DNA of 64,000 nucleotides from assembly GCF_000314795.2 (NCBI RefSeq), contig NZ_KB373314.1, forward strand, positions 1,190,526 through 1,254,525, read 5' to 3'. This document shows positions 26,574 through 34,783 of the stretch, piece by piece (positions within the stretch are counted from its first letter, which is position 1; every line of letters begins with the position of its first letter). The stretch is from Streptococcus sp. F0442 (GTDB lineage: Bacteria > Bacillota > Bacilli > Lactobacillales > Streptococcaceae). The notes below the pieces were generated by a model. It was given only the letters and a program-made list of their open reading frames with translations. It ran no database searches and was not told where the DNA came from. The position numbers and the translations under genes were made by a program.

Positions 26574-27266
26574 TTACTTTTTCCCATACTCTCCGTATGA
26601 TCCATATCCACCATACGAACCATACTCCGCAGCTTTAATATTAAATTTATTAAGCACGACTCCCAAGAAAGGTGTGCCTGTTTGTTCCAATTGGTCCTTG
26701 GCCTTTTGGACAGCCTTGCGTCCATTGGCCCCAGATTCTGTAATCAAGACCGTACCATCACAGCGTTGGGCAATGATAGCCGCATCGATTACGACCCCGA
26801 TAGGAGGAGTATCAACAATGATGTAGTCAAAATGATCCCGCAAAGCATCCATCATGACAGTGAAATTCTTGCTTTGCAAGAGCCCTGTTGGGTTTGGCGC
26901 TACCTGTCCAGACTCGATAATATCCAAATTTGGAAAATCTGTTGCATATAAAATTTGGTCCAATTGGCTACGGCCAGACAAGAAATCCGTCAAGCCTTGG
27001 ATCTTATCCCGACTACGGAAAACCCCTGTCATGACAGAGTTCCGGATATCGCAGTCAACCAAGAGGGTCTTGTAGCCGGCACGCGCAAAGGCAACGGCCA
27101 AGTTAGTTGAAGTGGTTGATTTTCCTTCATTTTCTTGTACAGATGAGATGGCGATCACTTTTAAATCCACCCCACTCAATTGGATATTCGTTGCAAGGGC
27201 ATTGAAGTACTCTTCTGCCTTTCGAATTTCTTGCAGTTTATTTTTTGAAATTTCTAACGTATTCAT
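26574..27266 (-). CDS. wze: Capsular polysaccharide tyrosine autokinase (CpsD-like)
   Basis: 230 residues. Walker A ENEGKSTTSTNLA (about residue 48), Walker A' TLLVDCDIRNS, Walker B DYIIVDTPPIG. The C-terminus is a tyrosine cluster in YGSYGGYGSYGEYG, the site of autophosphorylation in this family. It works with the membrane protein Wzd to control polymer length and attachment and is dephosphorylated by Wzh. Confidence 0.96.
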   Translation of the reverse strand: MNTLEISKNKLQEIRKAEEYFNALATNIQLSGVDLKVIAISSVQENEGKSTTSTNLAVAFARAGYKTLLVDCDIRNSVMTGVFRSRDKIQGLTDFLSGRSQLDQILYATDFPNLDIIESGQVAPNPTGLLQSKNFTVMMDALRDHFDYIIVDTPPIGVVIDAAIIAQRCDGTVLITESGANGRKAVQKAKDQLEQTGTPFLGVVLNKFNIKAAEYGSYGGYGSYGEYGKK

Positions 27267-27278
27267 GCGATCCCCAGT

Positions 27279-27974
27279 CTACAGTTTCTTAATATCTGGC
27301 ACAACACCAAGTAGGGTTAAGCCCATCAACTCTTCGATATCTTCTGGTCTCTTGACACGATCGTCCAAGACTTCTACTACAACCAAGAGAACCACCATCA
27401 GACCAGCTCCAGCAATGAAGCCAAGAAGGACATTGCGTCGGATATTTGGTGAAGAAGGTGATTGCGGCACTTCTGCCTCATCCAAAGTCGTGACATCTGA
27501 CACCTTGGTTACAGAGATGATCTTTTCAGCTGCTACATTGCGAAGGCCGTTGGCGATACGAGCAGCTTCTTTTGGATCTCCATCCTTAGCTGTGATGGAG
27601 AGGATCCGAGTATCGGTCGGAACAGACACACTGATCTTTTTCGACAACTCAGCAGGTGTCATATCGAGTTTCAATTCTTCGATGGCTTGCGTCAAGACAT
27701 TTTGAGAAAGGATGATCTCACGATAGTCTTTAACCAAGTAAGAACCTGCCTGCAAATCCGAGTTGGTCAAGGCGTTGTTTTCCTGATTTTGACGGCTAAC
27801 CACATAAATACGGCTGGTACTTTGGTATTCTTTCTTAGCTAAAAATGCGCTGTAGCCAAAGGCTGCGATAGCAAAGACAAGAGCGACCAAAACGATCGAA
27901 AACTTGCGTTTCCATAGGGTCTTCAGCATAGCGAAAACATCAATTTCCACTGCTTGTTTTTCTTGATTGTTCAT
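27279..27974 (-). CDS. wzd: Capsular polysaccharide chain-length regulator (CpsC-like)
   Basis: 231 residues. The Wzz-type protein has two membrane spans (about 31-50, [19 protein letters not shown], and 181-202, [20 protein letters not shown]) around an extracytoplasmic domain, with the PQSPSSPN proline-rich stretch just before the second span. It activates the kinase Wze. An AAGGAG ribosome binding site lies upstream. Confidence 0.95.
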   Translation of the reverse strand: MNNQEKQAVEIDVFAMLKTLWKRKFSIVLVALVFAIAAFGYSAFLAKKEYQSTSRIYVVSRQNQENNALTNSDLQAGSYLVKDYREIILSQNVLTQAIEELKLDMTPAELSKKISVSVPTDTRILSITAKDGDPKEAARIANGLRNVAAEKIISVTKVSDVTTLDEAEVPQSPSSPNIRRNVLLGFIAGAGLMVVLLVVVEVLDDRVKRPEDIEELMGLTLLGVVPDIKKL

Positions 27975-28018
27975 TTCCTAATTACTCCTTCATGTGGATC
28001 TCTCCACCTGTTTCATGG

Positions 28019-28750
28019 TTAGATTAATTCATCCGCTAACAAGAGCTGTTGATTGTCGACAAAGAGCCGTTGAGCTCGTTGTTCTCCGTATTCTTCCTTG
28101 ATCAAACGATAGGCTTCTGCCATATAAGGCGGTCGTTTATCCACATTGTGCATATCGCTGGCAACAAAGTGAACCAAGTCTTTTTCTAAGAAATACCGAG
28201 CCCGTTTTTTCAGTTGTTTTTGCTCATCCCCAAAGAGTCGAGGTTTGAGAACACTTGAACTATTGATCTGCATGTAGCAGCCCATGTCGATCATCTCTTG
28301 CACGCGCTCCTCATTTTTCTCCAAGCACTTGTAGCGCTCGATATGGGCCACCACTGGGGTGATGCCTAGATGGAGCAAACGGTCCAAGGCTGTATGAATC
28401 TCCTTGTATGGCGTTCCCATGCTGAATTCGATCAAAGCAAAGCGCGTCTCTGCCAAACGTGGAAAGATTTTCTCTTCCAATTTTTTCAAGACATCATTGG
28501 TAAAGTAGATCTCTGCACCGTAATGAATGTTCAGATCCGGCGCGACTTGTGCTGCGATTTTCTTTACTTCTTGAAAATTTTCTGCAATTTTTTCTTCTGG
28601 AGTTTCAAACATCCCCTTGCGACGATGAGAAGTGGAGATAATGGTCCGGACCCCTTGGCGATAGCTTTCTTCCAATAAGGCACGGGTATCTTCCCTTGTC
28701 TTTGGTCCATCATCCACATCAAAGACGATGTGCGAGTGGATATCAATCAT
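28019..28750 (-). CDS. wzh: Protein-tyrosine phosphatase, PHP family (CpsB-like)
   Basis: 243 residues. The N-terminal metal motif is [18 protein letters not shown] (HxH), with further ligands at [15 protein letters not shown] and SDMHN. It is a manganese-dependent phosphatase that acts on Wze. The start overlaps the wzg stop by 4 bases (ATGA). Confidence 0.95.
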   Translation of the reverse strand: MIDIHSHIVFDVDDGPKTREDTRALLEESYRQGVRTIISTSHRRKGMFETPEEKIAENFQEVKKIAAQVAPDLNIHYGAEIYFTNDVLKKLEEKIFPRLAETRFALIEFSMGTPYKEIHTALDRLLHLGITPVVAHIERYKCLEKNEERVQEMIDMGCYMQINSSSVLKPRLFGDEQKQLKKRARYFLEKDLVHFVASDMHNVDKRPPYMAEAYRLIKEEYGEQRAQRLFVDNQQLLLADELI

Positions 28751-30216
28751 TTTTCTTTTCCTTCCATTACTTTTTGAATGGTTTCCTTAGCTTTGGTCAA
28801 GCTGGCTTGATCCAACTCCATGACATAGAGGTTGTAACCTGGCATGGCATAAGATGGCAAGTCATTTCGACCTTGACCTGTAACCGCTTGGGAAGTCACC
28901 TCATAAGAGCCACCTGTTTCCAATTGGGTATTAATCAGATTCATCATGGTTGGCAACTGCATATTGGTTTGGACAGAATCTTGGAGGTTCCCGATAATCT
29001 CATTGTAGTTGCTCAAGACCTTGGTAGAGGTCAACTTTTTGATAATGGCCGCAATGACTTTTTCTTGGTTCTTCCCACGGTCATTATCGCCACCTTGGAG
29101 GGAGTAGCGTTCCCGAACAAAACCGAGTGCTTGCTCTGAATTCAAATGGACCTTCCCAACAGGGAAATGGAACTTGCCGTGAAGACTCGTGAATTCTTGA
29201 TCATTTTCCACATCGATCCCCCCTACCAGGTCAATCAACTTGAGGAAGGATGTGAAGTTGAGACGGACATAATAGTTCAACTTAATGTCATAGAGATTTT
29301 CAAGGGTATGAATCGAGGCATCCACCCCATAGATTCCCGCATGGGTCAGCTTGTCATTTTGGTTGTTACCGCCATCTGCAATTGGCACATAGGCATCCCG
29401 CGGCGTCGTTGTCAACAGAACTTGCTTGGTCTTCCGATTGACGGTCATGATGATATTGACATCTGATCGTGAAACCGAGGTTACCGGACCATAGGTATCG
29501 ATCCCGCTGACATAGATGTTAAAGACATCTGCATCTGCAGATACCTTACTTGTCGCCGCCACTTCTTTTCGAATCTTGTAGGAATAAAGTTTCTTTAATT
29601 TCTTAGCGTAGTCAGCATCTTCTGCTGCAATGGTATCTTCAAAGGTACTGTTCAACACAATGGCAGTAGCGTCACCCTCTTGCAAGCTCTTATATGCATC
29701 CAGATAGGTCGGTGCGTCCACTACGGAGATTTCCTGTCCCTTGTTCTTTTTGATATTGTCCAAGAGGGCCGTAAGATTGGCTTCGTTATTGTTGCCCTTT
29801 GGTGCCACCACTTCCTTGATTTCTTTGATGTCTTTGATGTCACTGTCTTTCTTGACATAGACAGCCATCTCAAACTCTGTATAGTTAGAATGGCCATTGA
29901 CATTGCTCGTCAGATTTAGCAGCTGTTGACTAGCAAACAAAACTCCCGAACTAGCCAATAAGCCGACAAGAAGCAAGACCAAAGTTGTCTTTTTGGCCTG
30001 ATTTTTGATCACAAACCAAGCTGATAAGAGCAAGAGAAGAGCTAGTAGTGCAATCACGAGAACATTGACATAGCGAAAAGCCAAGATGTTATTGGCCAAC
30101 ATAGTATAGGTCGCCCAACTTGCAGTCATAAGCAAAAAAATAAGCAATACGGAATTAATGATTCGCAATTGCCCCCACTTATGTTCTGAACGACGACTCC
30201 GTCTCCTTTGTGACAT
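28747..30216 (-). CDS. wzg: LytR-CpsA-Psr family protein, polysaccharide-to-wall ligase/regulator
   Basis: 489 residues from the ATG at 30216 with GGAGG upstream; a TTG four codons earlier overlaps that site and is rejected. Three N-terminal membrane spans (about 20-110) precede an accessory domain and the LCP domain (about 230-400, [27 protein letters not shown] and GGIDVEND...FVRERYSL). LCP proteins attach polysaccharide from its lipid carrier to peptidoglycan outside the membrane. First gene of the operon. Confidence 0.95.
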   Translation of the reverse strand: MSQRRRSRRSEHKWGQLRIINSVLLIFLLMTASWATYTMLANNILAFRYVNVLVIALLALLLLLSAWFVIKNQAKKTTLVLLLVGLLASSGVLFASQQLLNLTSNVNGHSNYTEFEMAVYVKKDSDIKDIKEIKEVVAPKGNNNEANLTALLDNIKKNKGQEISVVDAPTYLDAYKSLQEGDATAIVLNSTFEDTIAAEDADYAKKLKKLYSYKIRKEVAATSKVSADADVFNIYVSGIDTYGPVTSVSRSDVNIIMTVNRKTKQVLLTTTPRDAYVPIADGGNNQNDKLTHAGIYGVDASIHTLENLYDIKLNYYVRLNFTSFLKLIDLVGGIDVENDQEFTSLHGKFHFPVGKVHLNSEQALGFVRERYSLQGGDNDRGKNQEKVIAAIIKKLTSTKVLSNYNEIIGNLQDSVQTNMQLPTMMNLINTQLETGGSYEVTSQAVTGQGRNDLPSYAMPGYNLYVMELDQASLTKAKETIQKVMEGKEK

Positions 30217-30246
30217 AAATACCTCCAATTAGTCCTAATCATGTTT

Positions 30247-30275
30247 ATTGTAACATATTTTTAGCAAAAAATGCA
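30247..30275 (-). promoter_or_regulatory. Promoter of the polysaccharide operon
   Basis: -10 TACAAT (30247-30252) with a TGT extension; -35 TGCATT (30270-30275), spacer 17. It lies about 30 bases before the wzg ribosome binding site. Confidence 0.65.
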
Positions 30276-30291
30276 TTAATTATCACTTTTT

Positions 30292-30306
30292 TGTCCATTA
30301 TGGACA
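30292..30306. promoter_or_regulatory. 15-bp palindrome upstream of the polysaccharide promoter
   Basis: TGTCCATTATGGACA: seven-base arms around a central T, perfect. Its centre is about 60 bases upstream of the inferred transcription start. It looks like an operator for a dimeric regulator; none can be named. Confidence 0.5.
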
Positions 30307-30313
30307 TTTGGAA

Positions 30314-30328
30314 AGTAAGCGTTTTCAA
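30314..30328. promoter_or_regulatory. cre site (CcpA-binding) upstream of the polysaccharide operon
   Basis: Read on the minus strand, TTGAAAACGCTTACT matches every position of the WTGNAANCGNWNNCW catabolite-responsive element. It is centred near -80 of the wzg promoter, where CcpA usually activates and does not block; direction of the effect is inference. Confidence 0.65.
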
Positions 30329-30365
30329 AAACAAGCAAAATCCCTTGTATACTTATGCAGAGAAT

Positions 30366-30396
30366 CCAAAAAAACCGGGTGAAACACCCGGTTTTT
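30366..30396 (-). terminator. Terminator after nrdG
   Basis: On the minus strand AACCGGGTG and CACCCGGTT flank TTT, followed by a T run. It isolates nrdG from the polysaccharide operon. Confidence 0.9.
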
Positions 30397-30403
30397 GAAG
30401 ATC

Positions 30404-31003
30404 CTACAAAAGATCATCCCGCTTGACTTGCTCAAAACTTTCCTTGCCATCATTGAGCTTGTCCCAGATGACAACCTTTCCTTCTTTCAATGATTTTTGA
30501 ACATCAATAATCCGCTGGTTGGAAGAACCACGAAATTGCAACATGAGGTTGCGCTTGCTTTTATCATACCGTCCATCGACCAGGATATCAATCAGCGACA
30601 ATAGCTCCAGTTTATCAGGCGTTTCTAACATCATTTCTTCCCAAGTGTAGCCGGTCCAAGACCAAATATCTTTTTCCGGCAATTCTTTCCGAATACGTTT
30701 TACAAGGGGTAAAAGAATACCTGTATTAAGAAAAGGCTCTCCCCCTAGCAAGGTTAAGCCTTGGACATAGGGTTGGGCCAGATCTTCCATGATCTGCTCT
30801 TCCAATTCTTTGGTATAAGGAATGCCTGCATTGAAAGACCAGGTCGCTACATTGTAACAGCCCTCACAGTGAAACATGCAACCGGCCACGTAAAGGGAGT
30901 TGCGCACTCCTTCTCCATCTACAAAGTTAAAGGCCTTATAGTCAATGATTCGCCCTTTACTCAGCTCCTCACTTTTCCATTCTTGAGGTTTGGGATTGTT
31001 CAT
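30404..31003 (-). CDS. nrdG: Anaerobic ribonucleotide reductase activating enzyme
   Basis: 199 residues from the ATG at 31003, six bases after GGAGGATGAAG; the frame is open further upstream inside the GNAT gene, which is rejected. Radical-SAM motif CMFHCEGCYN (CX3CX2C) lies near residue 42, followed by GLTLLGGEPFLN. It generates the glycyl radical on NrdD. The start overlaps the preceding GNAT gene by 35 bases. Confidence 0.95.
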   Translation of the reverse strand: MNNPKPQEWKSEELSKGRIIDYKAFNFVDGEGVRNSLYVAGCMFHCEGCYNVATWSFNAGIPYTKELEEQIMEDLAQPYVQGLTLLGGEPFLNTGILLPLVKRIRKELPEKDIWSWTGYTWEEMMLETPDKLELLSLIDILVDGRYDKSKRNLMLQFRGSSNQRIIDVQKSLKEGKVVIWDKLNDGKESFEQVKRDDLL

Positions 31004-31514
31004 CTTCATCCTCCAAATCAATCCAGTAGCGCTGACTTCTGTCGATTGTGTTTTCGTAAACACCGCCAGCAGAGAGAATGGTGCGACGACTGGCTTCGTT
31101 ATCTTCATCACAGGTAATCAGTACTCGTTCCAATCCTTGCTTTCGAGCCTCTGCTAATCCTAGCTCTAGCTGCAACTTAGCCAAGCCCTTTCTGCGTTGA
31201 CTGGGCCGGATGGAATAGCCAATGTGACCACCCTCTACAAATAATTTGTCATTCAAGGACAAGCGCAGGGCTAAAAAGCCCAGAGGGTAGCCAGTCTCAT
31301 CAAAGGATAAAAATTGAATGGTAGGAACCCAGCCTTCTGGCAGATTCTCAGTATCCTCCTGCTGCTCTACAATTCGCAACCAATCCGCAAAATCCTTTGC
31401 TCGCTTCCAAGTGGAGCCCATGCCACCGTGCATATAGGATTTTGCAGCATCGAACTCAGCAATCATCTCTAAAATCGCGTCTTTATCTTCTAAAGTTGGT
31501 CGTTGTAACTTCAT
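30969..31514 (-). CDS. GNAT-family N-acetyltransferase (second intact copy)
   Basis: 181 residues. MKLQRPTLEDKDAILEMIAEF at the N-terminus and the acetyl-CoA motif IGYSIRPSQRRKGLAKLQLELGLAEA (Q/RxxGxG/A type) near 110. Substrate unknown; family members may act on proteins or small molecules. About half identical by eye to the 166-residue GNAT at 31755-32255, so they are tandem paralogues. The C-terminus (DEDEQSQTSRMEK) overlaps the nrdG start. Confidence 0.9.
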   Translation of the reverse strand: MKLQRPTLEDKDAILEMIAEFDAAKSYMHGGMGSTWKRAKDFADWLRIVEQQEDTENLPEGWVPTIQFLSFDETGYPLGFLALRLSLNDKLFVEGGHIGYSIRPSQRRKGLAKLQLELGLAEARKQGLERVLITCDEDNEASRRTILSAGGVYENTIDRSQRYWIDLEDEDEQSQTSRMEK

Positions 31515-31523
31515 AAACTTTCC

Positions 31524-31677
31524 TCAATCTAAATCAATCCAATAGCGCTCTTTCCCGCCTCGAACATCCTCTAAAGCTCCGCCATTAGTCAGAATCACTG
31601 CTCGACTGGCAGCATTATCACAATCGCAAGTCACTAGGACTCGCTTTATATTTTTACTTCTAGCTACTTGTAAGCCT
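31524..31677 (-). pseudogene. 3' fragment of a third GNAT acetyltransferase gene
   Basis: The minus strand encodes LQVARSKNIKRVLVTCDCDN and continues to a matching C-terminus ending RYWIDLD and a stop. It corresponds to the last 50 residues of the flanking GNAT proteins. There is no start codon; upstream it is joined directly to an nrdG 5' fragment at an AAGG microhomology. Confidence 0.85.
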
Positions 31678-31750
31678 TGTAGTCAATAATCCGTCCTTGA
31701 CTCAGTTCCTCACTCTTCCATTCGCCTGGTTTTGGTGTATTCCATGTCAT
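31676..31750 (-). pseudogene. 5' fragment of nrdG
   Basis: Starting at the ATG complementary to 31748-31750, the frame reads MTWNTPKPGEWKSEELS and then GRIIDYKA, nearly the same as residues 1-25 of intact nrdG (NPKPQEWKSEELSKGRIIDYKA). Similarity stops at the junction with the GNAT fragment, and the frame ends three codons later. Confidence 0.85.
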
Positions 31751-31754
31751 CTTT

Positions 31755-32255
31755 CTAGTCCACCTCTATCCAATACCGTTCCGTTCCATTTCGAACATCC
31801 TCATAAACACCACCGTTAGCTATGATGACCGCTCGACTGGCAGGATTTTCTGTGCTACAAGTTACCAGAGCTCGTTTGATATTCTTTTCCTTAGCAACTT
31901 GTAAACCTTGACGGAGGGCTTCCTTGGCGTAGCCCTTGCCCCTTTCAGACGGTCGGATGGAATAGCCAATATGCCCAGCATGATTCAGCAACCCCTCATT
32001 CAGTCTCAGCCGTAGATTCAAAAAACCTAGAGCACGACCTACATCATCAAATGATACAAATTGAATAGAAGGAACACGATTTTCAGGCAAATTTATTCCC
32101 ATTTCTTTATTATGGCTAGTTTCTAGCCACTCCTCATAATCAAAGTTCTCAGCATCCCAAAAGCCACCGTCATGAGCCGATTGGGTCTCTTCAAACTCTG
32201 CCATCATGCTTAGAATGGCCTCTTTATCCGCTAGAGTTGGTCTACGTAATTTCAT
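31755..32255 (-). CDS. GNAT-family N-acetyltransferase (first copy)
   Basis: 166 residues. The N-terminus is MKLRRPTLADKEAILSMMAEF; the acetyl-CoA-binding motif IGYSIRPSERGKGYAKEALRQGL is near 105; it ends RYWIEVD. It has a GGGGAGG ribosome binding site and follows the terminator hairpin at 32275-32300. In related streptococci one such gene sits between nrdD and nrdG; here there are two plus a remnant. Confidence 0.9.
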   Translation of the reverse strand: MKLRRPTLADKEAILSMMAEFEETQSAHDGGFWDAENFDYEEWLETSHNKEMGINLPENRVPSIQFVSFDDVGRALGFLNLRLRLNEGLLNHAGHIGYSIRPSERGKGYAKEALRQGLQVAKEKNIKRALVTCSTENPASRAVIIANGGVYEDVRNGTERYWIEVD

Positions 32256-32274
32256 CTTTACCTCCCCATAAGAG

Positions 32275-32300
32275 AAAAGTGAGAGCGGACTCTCACTTTT
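32275..32300 (-). terminator. Hairpin after the 46-residue gene
   Basis: On the minus strand GTGAGAG and CTCTCAC flank TCCG and are followed by TTTT. It overlaps the stop of the small gene and may partly terminate the nrdD transcript before the GNAT and nrdG genes. Confidence 0.7.
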
Positions 32301-32439
32301 ATTTTTTCTTAGCCTTTTTTAAAAATTGTTCTCTCAGGCTTGCTACTCGGTCTTTTTTATTGACTCCACCTGTTGAATGCTTCTCGTGGAATCGTTGCAC
32401 CTGAGCCTTGCCCTTATCATCTAATTGGTATTTTCCCAT
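32299..32439 (-). CDS. Small conserved basic protein in the nrd cluster
   Basis: 46 residues, MGKYQLDDKGKAQVQRFHEK through HSTGG to a lysine-rich C-terminus (FLKKAKKK). It has an AAGGA ribosome binding site 7 bases upstream of the ATG and lies 11 bases after the nrdD stop. A protein of this size and sequence type is found right after nrdD in other streptococci (recalled). Highly charged, no membrane segment; function unknown. Confidence 0.85.
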   Translation of the reverse strand: MGKYQLDDKGKAQVQRFHEKHSTGGVNKKDRVASLREQFLKKAKKK

Positions 32440-32450
32440 AATGTCCTTTT

Positions 32451-34661
32451 CTAATCTGTCACTTGGTGTCCAGCTGATTTGATAGTGGATCCATTCATGT
32501 GTTTGACACGCGCAGCGATTTCCTTATGACGGCCATTGACCATCGGACGAGCTTGCGGGTTTCCTAGATAACCACAGGTCCGTTTGACCACATCGACCGT
32601 TTTCGGATCGCTATTACCACAGTTTGGACAAGCAAATCCGCGCTCGGTTGGTGTGAAGTCCCCTTCGAAGTCACACTTGTAACAACGGTCAATCGGCGTA
32701 TTGGTTCCTAGATAACCGACCCGGTCATAGGCATAATCCCAAACCGCTTCCAGGGCTTTTGGATTTTGTTGGAGCACAGGGTATTCACAATAGTGGATAA
32801 AGCCACCAGAAGCCCCTGCTTCAGGATAAACTTTTTCAAAATCCAACTTCTCAAATGGCGTTGGGTTCTTACGAACATCGTAGTGGAAACTATTGGTGTA
32901 GTATTCCTTGTCTGTGATATCTGGGACCTTCCCAAATTTCTCCGTATCCAGGCGACAGAAGCGGTCTGTCAAACTTTCTGACGGTGTCGAATAAATAGAG
33001 AAGTGGTAATCATACTGGTCAGACCATTCTTCCACGCGCGCTTTCATATCCTTGATGATATCGATCGTGAATTGTTTGGCTTCTGGATTGTGTTCCCAAT
33101 TTGGACCATAAAAGACGGTTGCAACTTCATAGAGACCGATATAACCAAGAGAAACGGTTGCTCTGCGATGACGGAAGAGCTGATCTACCTGGTCATATTT
33201 GCCCAAGCGTTTCCCGAAAGCGCCATATTGGTAAAGAATCGGTGCATTAGCTGGTGTCGCTTCTTTGGTGCGTTCCACCCGGTAAACCAAGGCATCTTCA
33301 GCGATGTTCATCCGTTCATTAAAGATTTGCCAGAATTTCTCCTTGTCTCCGCCAGATTCCAAGGCAATTCGAGGTAAATTGACCGTCACGACTCCAAGAT
33401 TCATCCGGCCAGAATTGACTTCCACACCATTCTCGTCCTTCCAACCCTGAAGGAAAGAGCGACATCCCATGGGCACCTTGAAGGATCCTGTCAATTCTAC
33501 AATCTTGTCATAAGAGAGGACATCTGGATACATGCGTTTCGTAGCACATTCCAAGGCCAATTGCTTGATGTCATAGTTGGGACTATCTGGTTCTAAGTTG
33601 AGGCCTCTTTTCAAGGTAAAAATCAACTTAGGGAAAATTGCGGTCCGGTGTTCTGAACCAAGTCCCTTGATTCGAATCTCAAGAATCGCCTTTTGGATTT
33701 CGCGTTCGAAGCGAGTAGTTCCAAGGCCGAAGCCCAATGAAGTAAAAGGTGTTTGCCCATTGGAAGTAAAGAGGGTATTGATCTCGTATTCCAAGGACTG
33801 CATAGCATCATAGATATCTTTTTTCGTTTTTTGCCAAGCATAGTCCTCACGTTTTTCCGGGAGAACCCACTCCTCTGCATCTTTCAAGTGCTTCTGATAA
33901 TTCTTTTCTGCATAAGGAGCTAAGACCTCGTCGATCCGGTCAGCTGAGCAGCCCCCATACTGGCTAGAGGCCACATTGGCAATGATTTGCGAGATTTGAG
34001 CCGTTGCGGTTTGGATGGACTTGGGACTTTCTACTTCTGCATTCCCGATCTTAAAGCCATTTTTCAGCATGCCTTCAAAATCGATCAAACAGCAGTTGGT
34101 CATCGGTGTATAAGGGCTATAGTCCAAATCATGGTAGTGGATATCCCCTTTTTGGTGGGCATTGGCTACGTGTTTGGGCAACAGTTTAAGACCAATGGAT
34201 TTCCCAACAATTCCTGCTGTTAAATCACGCTGGGTATTGAAGACTTCACTATCTTTATTGGCATTTTCATTGACGACAGCTTGGTCCTTGTTGAGGAGTT
34301 TTCCGATCGTAAAATTGATATCGGTTGCTTTTGAGCGCTCAAAATCCCGTTGAGTCCGATAGGTAATATAGCTCTCTGCAATCGCATATTCATTAGCTTG
34401 AAGCAATTCATGTTCGACCACATTTTGAATCTCATAGATCTTCACACCATTTGGGAAACGCTCCAAAATCTCTGCGATCACACGATCGACAATGGCCTCT
34501 AGTTTGGCTTCCATCACTGGAGTGAGAGAAGTCACTTCTTCTGTCGCCTTCAACAAGGCTTTATAAATTTTTTCAACGTCGAATTGAACACGGCGACCAT
34601 CTCGTTTTTCAACAAAAATATCCGGGGCCATTCTCAGTTTTTCTTCTCTCAAGGTGATCAT
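32451..34661 (-). CDS. nrdD: Anaerobic ribonucleoside-triphosphate reductase
   Basis: 736 residues from the ATG at 34661, chosen because the ATG seven codons upstream is only about 13 bases after the inferred transcription start and has no ribosome binding site. An N-terminal ATP-cone (IFVEKRDGRRVQFDVEKIYKAL), the catalytic barrel, a zinc site near the C-terminus (CYKCDFEGDF and CPNCGN) and the glycyl-radical motif RTCGYLGNP are seen. It makes dNTPs without oxygen, with NrdG as activator. Confidence 0.97.
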   Translation of the reverse strand: MITLREEKLRMAPDIFVEKRDGRRVQFDVEKIYKALLKATEEVTSLTPVMEAKLEAIVDRVIAEILERFPNGVKIYEIQNVVEHELLQANEYAIAESYITYRTQRDFERSKATDINFTIGKLLNKDQAVVNENANKDSEVFNTQRDLTAGIVGKSIGLKLLPKHVANAHQKGDIHYHDLDYSPYTPMTNCCLIDFEGMLKNGFKIGNAEVESPKSIQTATAQISQIIANVASSQYGGCSADRIDEVLAPYAEKNYQKHLKDAEEWVLPEKREDYAWQKTKKDIYDAMQSLEYEINTLFTSNGQTPFTSLGFGLGTTRFEREIQKAILEIRIKGLGSEHRTAIFPKLIFTLKRGLNLEPDSPNYDIKQLALECATKRMYPDVLSYDKIVELTGSFKVPMGCRSFLQGWKDENGVEVNSGRMNLGVVTVNLPRIALESGGDKEKFWQIFNERMNIAEDALVYRVERTKEATPANAPILYQYGAFGKRLGKYDQVDQLFRHRRATVSLGYIGLYEVATVFYGPNWEHNPEAKQFTIDIIKDMKARVEEWSDQYDYHFSIYSTPSESLTDRFCRLDTEKFGKVPDITDKEYYTNSFHYDVRKNPTPFEKLDFEKVYPEAGASGGFIHYCEYPVLQQNPKALEAVWDYAYDRVGYLGTNTPIDRCYKCDFEGDFTPTERGFACPNCGNSDPKTVDVVKRTCGYLGNPQARPMVNGRHKEIAARVKHMNGSTIKSAGHQVTD

Positions 34662-34701
34662 ACCAAACGCGCCTTTCTTCATTCATTTACATACAAGTTG
34701 T

Positions 34702-34729
34702 ATTATACCACTCCAAAAATAAAAATCAA
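34702..34729 (-). promoter_or_regulatory. nrdD promoter
   Basis: -10 TATAAT (34702-34707) with TGG extension; -35 TTGATT (34724-34729), spacer 16. Confidence 0.75.
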
Positions 34730-34782
34730 TATCTTGTGGTGAAAATTCTAAAAAACTTTCTAAAACACAAGATATTGATTTT
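34722..34782. promoter_or_regulatory. 17-bp inverted repeat upstream of nrdD, possible NrdR sites
   Basis: AAAATCAATATCTTGTG (34722-34738) is perfectly repeated inverted at 34766-34782, 27 bases apart. Each arm contains a CACAAGATATTG box, similar in form to NrdR boxes, and the proximal arm overlaps the nrdD -35. Box centres are 39 bp apart, more than the roughly 31 bp usual for NrdR pairs, so the assignment is tentative. It could also form a weak terminator for the gene ending at 34784. Confidence 0.5.
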
Positions 34783-34783
34783 A

